Positions 59,874-64,000 of a DNA stretch of 64,000 nucleotides are shown in pieces. Numbering within the stretch: position 1 is the stretch's first letter; each line of letters opens with the position of its first letter. Both the position numbers and the translations under genes were made by a program. Location of the stretch: NCBI GenBank assembly GCA_947306495.1, contig CAMZGT010000004.1, positions 1 to 64,000 on the forward strand. The letters are read 5' to 3'. Source of the stretch: an uncultured Acinetobacter sp. (GTDB taxonomy: Bacteria > Cyanobacteriota > Vampirovibrionia > Gastranaerophilales > Gastranaerophilaceae). The notes beneath the pieces were generated by a model. The model had not been told where the DNA came from and made no database searches. It worked only from the letters and a program-made list of their open reading frames with translations.

Positions 59874-60701
59874 ATGTTTAAGAAATTAGCTGCCATTCTC
59901 GTTTTATTAGTAATGCTGCCTTTGAGTGCGGCAGAAATTCCTGTAGATGCGAAACTTGATTATAATCAGGGTATTGATTTTTATAAACTCGGAATGTACG
60001 AAAGAGCTATTGAATCTTTTCGTTCTGCAGTCAGAACTTATCCTGATTATATTGATGCATATTATAATTTAGGTACTGTGCTGGAATATTTGAAACAATA
60101 TGCTGAAGCTGTTTCTGTATACAAACAAGTTTATATCAGAAACCCTAACGATTATGAAGTAATCTATAAATTGGCATCGTTAAGCGCAAAGCTTGAAGAT
60201 TACAATAAGGCAAGTGAATATATAAAACTAATACCGCCCTCAAACAGTTACTACCAAAGAGCTCAAGAATTAGCAGAATCCGTTAAGATGAATGTATCAC
60301 TTCCGCCTAAACAAGTTAACTTACCATCGAAAATTTCGACGGTGTCCGGCATTTATGAGAATATACTTAGTCCTACTGGTGTAACAACTGACAAAGACGG
60401 CAATGTTTATGTTGCGACTTTTTCTGACAACACTATTTTGAAAATTACTCCTGACGGAAAAAGACAGGTATTTCTAAAAAGCAGTTTAATAAGCGGCCCA
60501 ATTAGCTTGGCAAGTGATGACATTGGCAATATATATGTTTCAAATTACAGTGCAAATAATGTAGTGAAAATAACCCCTCAAGGCATTGCTTCAGTTTTAG
60601 TTACAAAAGTTGACAAACCATATGGCTTGCACGTTGAAGGAAATATGTTATTTATAACTTGTCAAGGCTCTAATTCCATACTCAGACACAAACTTCAATA
60701 G
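59874..60701 (+). CDS. exported TPR and NHL/beta-propeller protein
   Basis: A 275-residue protein with a Sec signal peptide (MFKKLAAILVLLVMLPLSAA), three TPR units (about 25-130, YNQGIDFYKLGMYERAIESF, YYNLGTVLEYLKQYAEAVSV) and a C-terminal series of NHL/SMP-30-like blades: PTGVTTDKDGNVYVATFSDN, PISLASDDIGNIYVSNYSAN, PYGLHVEGNMLFITC. Only about three blades are present, too few for a closed monomeric propeller, so it may be truncated or oligomeric. Divergent from miaA. Periplasmic location is likely; binding partner unknown. Confidence 0.8.
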   Translation: MFKKLAAILVLLVMLPLSAAEIPVDAKLDYNQGIDFYKLGMYERAIESFRSAVRTYPDYIDAYYNLGTVLEYLKQYAEAVSVYKQVYIRNPNDYEVIYKLASLSAKLEDYNKASEYIKLIPPSNSYYQRAQELAESVKMNVSLPPKQVNLPSKISTVSGIYENILSPTGVTTDKDGNVYVATFSDNTILKITPDGKRQVFLKSSLISGPISLASDDIGNIYVSNYSANNVVKITPQGIASVLVTKVDKPYGLHVEGNMLFITCQGSNSILRHKLQ

Positions 60702-60767
60702 CTTCTTTTTGTATCAAATTCATAAACTGGATATTTGTGTTATGATTAAATAAGAAGTGAGGTTACT

Positions 60768-62216
60768 ATGACAAATTTAAGAGATAAATATGAAGTCGTT
60801 ATAGGTTTAGAAGTTCACGCTCAGTTGAAAACTAAATCTAAAATTTTTGCACCGGATTCAGCAGAATTCGGAAATGAGCAAAATACACAAATAAGTCCTA
60901 TAACTCTGGGCATGCCCGGTGTATTACCTGTGTTAAATAAAGAATGTGTTAATATGGGTATTTTGTTGGGCTTGGCACTAAATTGCGAAATTCCTGCTAG
61001 ATGTAAATTTGACAGAAAACAATATTTTTATCCGGACCTTCCGAAAGGATACCAGATTTCACAATATGATGAACCTATTTGCGTAAACGGATTTATCAAC
61101 GTAAAAGGAAAAAGAATCGGAATTACCCGTGCGCATTTGGAAGAAGATGCAGGGAAGCTTGTGCACGCAGGATCTGCCGGAATTAACGGTTCTACTTACT
61201 CCCTTGTCGACTTAAACAGAGCCGGAACTCCGCTTTTGGAAATAGTATCAGAACCTGATATGCGCTCAAGTGAAGAAGCCAGAAACTACATGGAAGAACT
61301 TCGTAATATTGTAAGATACCTTGGTGTATGTGACGGAAACCTTGAAGAAGGCTCAATGAGATGTGATGCAAATATCTCTATCATGCCTAAGGGTTCAAAA
61401 GAATTTGGTACAAGGGCAGAAATTAAGAATGTTAACAGTTTTTCAGCTCTTCAAAGAGCTATTGAATATGAAATTGACAGACAGATAGAAATTGTTGAAG
61501 AAGACGGAGAAGTTGTTCAAGAAACAAGACTTTGGGATGATAACCTTAAAGAAACACGTTCTATGAGAGGAAAAGAGGATGCACACGATTACAGATACTT
61601 CCCTGAACCGGACTTGATGCCTTTAGAAATCTCAAGAGAATGGGTTGAAGAAATTCGTGCAAAAATGCCGGAGCTTCCTGAAGCAAAAAGACAAAGATAT
61701 ATGGGCTTAGGTTTAAGTGAGTATGATGCTTCAGTAATTGTTGAACAAATGCCGTTAGCTTTATTCTTTGATAAAGTTCTTGAGTTAGGCGCAAATCCAA
61801 AAGCTGCCGTAAACTTTATGATGGGTGAAATCGCGGCATACTTAAAAGAAAATAAACTTGAGATTACAGAAACTAAATTGACACCTGAAAATCTTGCTGA
61901 ATTAATATGCTTGATAGAAAAAGGAACTATTTCCAATAATATCGGTAAACAAATACTTGTTGAAGAAATGCTTCCAACAGGAGCAAAAGCGTCTGCAATA
62001 GTTGAAAAGAAAGGCTTGAGCCAAATAAGCGACGAAGGGGCAATAAAAGAAATTGTGGAAAAAGTTGTTAATGCTCATCCTGCAGAAATTGAAGCTTACA
62101 GAAACGGAAAAACTAATCTGTTAGGTTTCTTTGTCGGTCAAGTTATGAAAGAAACCAAAGGAAGAGCCAACCCAAAAACCGTAAATGAACTTATCAGAAA
62201 AATTCTTGAAGGATAA
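60768..62216 (+). CDS. gatB: aspartyl/glutamyl-tRNA amidotransferase subunit B
   Basis: Part of GatCAB, which converts Glu-tRNA-Gln (and Asp-tRNA-Asn) to Gln/Asn-tRNA. The 482-residue protein starts with YEVVIGLEVHAQLKTKSKIF and has FDRKQYFYPDLPKGYQISQYD (partial), the GSMRCDANIS metal and amidation motif and the KDAHDYRYFPEPDL-type KEDAHDYRYFPEPDL. The C-terminal helical tRNA-binding domain with KGRANPKTVNELI completes it. GAGG precedes the ATG. gatA and gatC are not in the window. Confidence 0.97.
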   Translation: MTNLRDKYEVVIGLEVHAQLKTKSKIFAPDSAEFGNEQNTQISPITLGMPGVLPVLNKECVNMGILLGLALNCEIPARCKFDRKQYFYPDLPKGYQISQYDEPICVNGFINVKGKRIGITRAHLEEDAGKLVHAGSAGINGSTYSLVDLNRAGTPLLEIVSEPDMRSSEEARNYMEELRNIVRYLGVCDGNLEEGSMRCDANISIMPKGSKEFGTRAEIKNVNSFSALQRAIEYEIDRQIEIVEEDGEVVQETRLWDDNLKETRSMRGKEDAHDYRYFPEPDLMPLEISREWVEEIRAKMPELPEAKRQRYMGLGLSEYDASVIVEQMPLALFFDKVLELGANPKAAVNFMMGEIAAYLKENKLEITETKLTPENLAELICLIEKGTISNNIGKQILVEEMLPTGAKASAIVEKKGLSQISDEGAIKEIVEKVVNAHPAEIEAYRNGKTNLLGFFVGQVMKETKGRANPKTVNELIRKILEG

Positions 62217-62248
62217 AAAAAGAGCGATTTTAAAATCGCTCTTTTTTT
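62215..62248. terminator. bidirectional terminator
   Basis: A perfect palindrome (AAAGAGCGATTTT/AAAATCGCTCTTT) with A- and T-runs between convergent gatB and the hypothetical gene. Confidence 0.88.
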
Positions 62249-63270
62249 TATTTTCGTTTTTTGCCGTTTAAATCAAAATTTTGTCCATCCTTAATAATTT
62301 CTACCTGATGTGTTTGTGTATTATAGAATTTTCCATTTGGACTTTCTTCATTTTCCTGAGTAAGATTAATACCTGTAGCATTATACTTTTCAAAAAGGGC
62401 TTCTTTAAAAGATTCTCTGACAATTCCGCTTGAAAGATTATCTATTGCGTTTTCTGTAAGTATATAATCCTCGTCTGTATAATCAACAAGTTGAACAGAT
62501 GCATCTGAATATTTCCTTGTTTCATCCGATAATTTTTCACCCCAGTCCCAACGTGTATTTTGGAGTTCATCTCGCGCTAATTTTTTTATTTCTTTTACAT
62601 AAGCTCTTGCTTTATCGTAGATTATCTTTTGCTCATTATTTAAATCATTTATTGTCGTTGACTTAGTAAATTCTAAATCATAAGAATTTATAAATTCCTC
62701 ATAGCTCATTCCCAATATTCTGTTTGCTATTTCATCCAAATCGTATTGAGTCATTTCAGGAATTGTATGTTTCTTTACTCCGTTTGCATTTTCTATAATC
62801 TTCTGTAATTTATCCTTCAATTCATTAAGAGATTTCAGCGCCTTATCTACATCATCATGGACTTCTTGAAAATCAAATCTGATTTTATCTTCAAACCTAT
62901 CAGGACGTGCTTTTATTAACTTATATGCTTCACATTGTTCAAAGGCTGAATTATAATCCTGCTCCATTTTTGAACATCTTTGATAACCTAATTCGCCTGT
63001 GCGAGTCATTACATCGGAACGTTCATAATATGAGAGTTTGTTGAAATAATCAATAGCTTTAGCGAGTTGCCCGTTATCATATTCTTTTAGAGATGATTTT
63101 ACCAAATTATCTATCATATCGGTTTCAAATCCGGCATCTTCAGCTTTTTTTACAAAAACAGATACCTCTTCTTTGCTTAAACCAAAAATATCGTCTGTGT
63201 CTGCACACTCAACTGCCCTCTTTACTAAAGGATTAGACCACTGCGAATAATCAATATTAAATTCAAACAT
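62248..63270 (-). CDS. acidic helical protein of unknown function
   Basis: A 340-residue protein starting MFEFNIDYSQWSN, with GAGGGC about six bases upstream. An earlier TTG start is rejected because it would lie inside the promoter element. The protein is acidic and mostly helical with many Asp, Glu, Lys and Asn, with one long coiled region (about 120-165). Residues 20-50 (DTDDIFGLSKEEVSVFVKKA) read like an EF-hand-type or calcium-dockerin-like turn, but the spacing is not canonical. No signal peptide. It carries the shared two-box element and lies downstream of rsmG. Family not recognised. Confidence 0.65.
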   Translation of the reverse strand: MFEFNIDYSQWSNPLVKRAVECADTDDIFGLSKEEVSVFVKKAEDAGFETDMIDNLVKSSLKEYDNGQLAKAIDYFNKLSYYERSDVMTRTGELGYQRCSKMEQDYNSAFEQCEAYKLIKARPDRFEDKIRFDFQEVHDDVDKALKSLNELKDKLQKIIENANGVKKHTIPEMTQYDLDEIANRILGMSYEEFINSYDLEFTKSTTINDLNNEQKIIYDKARAYVKEIKKLARDELQNTRWDWGEKLSDETRKYSDASVQLVDYTDEDYILTENAIDNLSSGIVRESFKEALFEKYNATGINLTQENEESPNGKFYNTQTHQVEIIKDGQNFDLNGKKRK

Positions 63271-63295
63271 ATTTTGCCCTCGTTTTTTAATATAT

Positions 63296-63327
63296 TTATA
63301 TAAAGTATTTTTCCGAAACAAAATTGC
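63296..63327 (-). promoter_or_regulatory. shared two-box promoter element, site 4
   Basis: Minus strand: GCAATTT (63321-63327), ten bases, AAATACTTTA (63301-63310), one base, ATAA. It ends 26 bp before the ATG at 63270. The TTTGTWACAAA palindrome present near sites 1 and 3 is not conserved here. Confidence 0.6.
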
Positions 63328-63345
63328 TTTTTTCTTATTAAAAAT

Positions 63346-63948
63346 TTACTTTTGGATTATAACAAGATTTCTGTCATAAAATTCATTCAGCGGTAAAGTA
63401 TATTTGATAATATCAACAACTTTGGCATTATACTTTTTGAAGACAGGTTGAGCTTCATCTATTTCATCTAACGCTTTTTTGGATTTATATGCAACAAAAT
63501 AACCTTTGTCATTTAATAGCGGCAATGCATATTCAGAAATTTTTGATAAATTTGCAACAGCACGAGATGTAATTATATCAAATTTTATATTCTTAACATT
63601 TTCTGCCCTTTCACATATAACGGTTAAATTCTGTATTTTAAGAGCTTCTTTAATATTATTCACCGCATTTATTTTTTTTCTTATACTATCTATTCCTGTA
63701 ACATTAAATTGAGGATACGCTAATGCAATAGGAACACAGGGGAATCCGCCTCCACAACCTATATCTAAAATATTACCGTTTATAATATTATATTTTTCAA
63801 AAAATAACTTTATTCCTAATGAATCGTATATATGCTTTTCATATAAAAATTTTTCTTCTTTTGGAGATATAAGATTCACTCTGTGATTCTCAGAAATAAA
63901 TATACGCATATACTCAGTAAAATCTTTATCTGTTAATATTTTATCCAT
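63346..63948 (-). CDS. rsmG: 16S rRNA (guanine-527-N7)-methyltransferase RsmG
   Basis: A 200-residue SAM-dependent methyltransferase. The SAM-binding motif is ILDIGCGGGFPCVPIALAYP (with the GidB-type GGGFP), followed by VTGIDSIRKKINAV and the family-typical DIITSRAVANLSKISEY. It methylates G527 in 16S rRNA. AGAGAAA lies before the ATG as a weak Shine-Dalgarno. The gene ends in the promoter region of the next gene. The last 50 bases of the window show no further feature. Confidence 0.95.
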   Translation of the reverse strand: MDKILTDKDFTEYMRIFISENHRVNLISPKEEKFLYEKHIYDSLGIKLFFEKYNIINGNILDIGCGGGFPCVPIALAYPQFNVTGIDSIRKKINAVNNIKEALKIQNLTVICERAENVKNIKFDIITSRAVANLSKISEYALPLLNDKGYFVAYKSKKALDEIDEAQPVFKKYNAKVVDIIKYTLPLNEFYDRNLVIIQK

Positions 63949-64000
63949 ATTTTTTCTCTATAGTATTAAACGTTTCTGCGTCTAACCGATATTTCATATC

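Noticed and set aside
63271-63321. Upstream TTG extension of the acidic helical protein (17 residues)
   Set aside because: The TTG lies inside the two-box promoter element, and the ATG at 63270 has a good ribosome site.

Overview
The window is AT-rich, densely coded DNA from a diderm, flagellated bacterium. Outer-membrane biogenesis genes (LptC, LptA-like, MlaA-like), a haemagglutinin-type exoprotein, class 1A PBP, UvrABC/MutS repair genes and a flagellar base locus lie together. A type IV prepilin-like protein starting MKKFGFTLAEVLITLGIIG and secreted proteins starting MG..AS..R...L.A.K are reminiscent of gut Melainabacteria (Vampirovibrionia, Gastranaerophilales). That placement is an inference from recognition, not a search result.

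Layout. 1-1601: a tRNA-Val gene whose 3' part is duplicated 1.4 kb away, enclosing a HExxH metallopeptidase-like gene; this looks like the scar or miniature form of a tRNA-integrating element. 1.7-8.0 kb: a helical protein of unknown function, a divergent DXS-like enzyme, uvrA and a secreted HExxH protein. 8.1-13.9 kb: a tight operon lptC - lptA-like - TPR - dprA - topA (minus strand). 13.9-17.3 kb: a small gene, a degenerate PurH-like protein and PBP1A. 17.4-27.1 kb: a CxxCxxCC protein, tyrS, an orphan histidine kinase, a HEAT-repeat protein, a UbiA/dehydrogenase pair, trkA-trkH and a small XRE regulator. 27.3-39.3 kb: an MlaA-hydrolase fusion, a pseudopilin, fabD-uvrC, an ATP-grasp enzyme, an FHA-type exoprotein, a class A beta-lactamase-fold protein and small secreted proteins. 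39.5-48.7 kb: unusual secreted, filament-like proteins facing a convergent fliF-fliG-fliH-fliI operon. 48.8-52.3 kb: a six-gene envelope operon including BioY, RimI, HicB-like and GerMN proteins. 52.4-64 kb: mutS, HU, flaG-fliS-fliT-like, asparaginase, miaA, a TPR/beta-propeller protein, gatB, a hypothetical protein and rsmG.

Three sequence-level signals stand out beyond the gene list. (1) A two-box element, GCAATTT - exactly 10 nt - AAATACTTTANATAA (one copy has GAAAACTTTA), lies 26-47 bp upstream of four otherwise unrelated genes. (2) At least nine genes have a -10 hexamer ending exactly six bases before the ATG, several with a good -35 or extended -10, which predicts widespread leaderless mRNAs. 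(3) Between fliF and fliG an octamer-repeat hairpin sits between a strong Shine-Dalgarno and the fliG start codon, so that folding would restore normal spacing.

All functional names come from motif recognition by eye; no database search or structure prediction was run.
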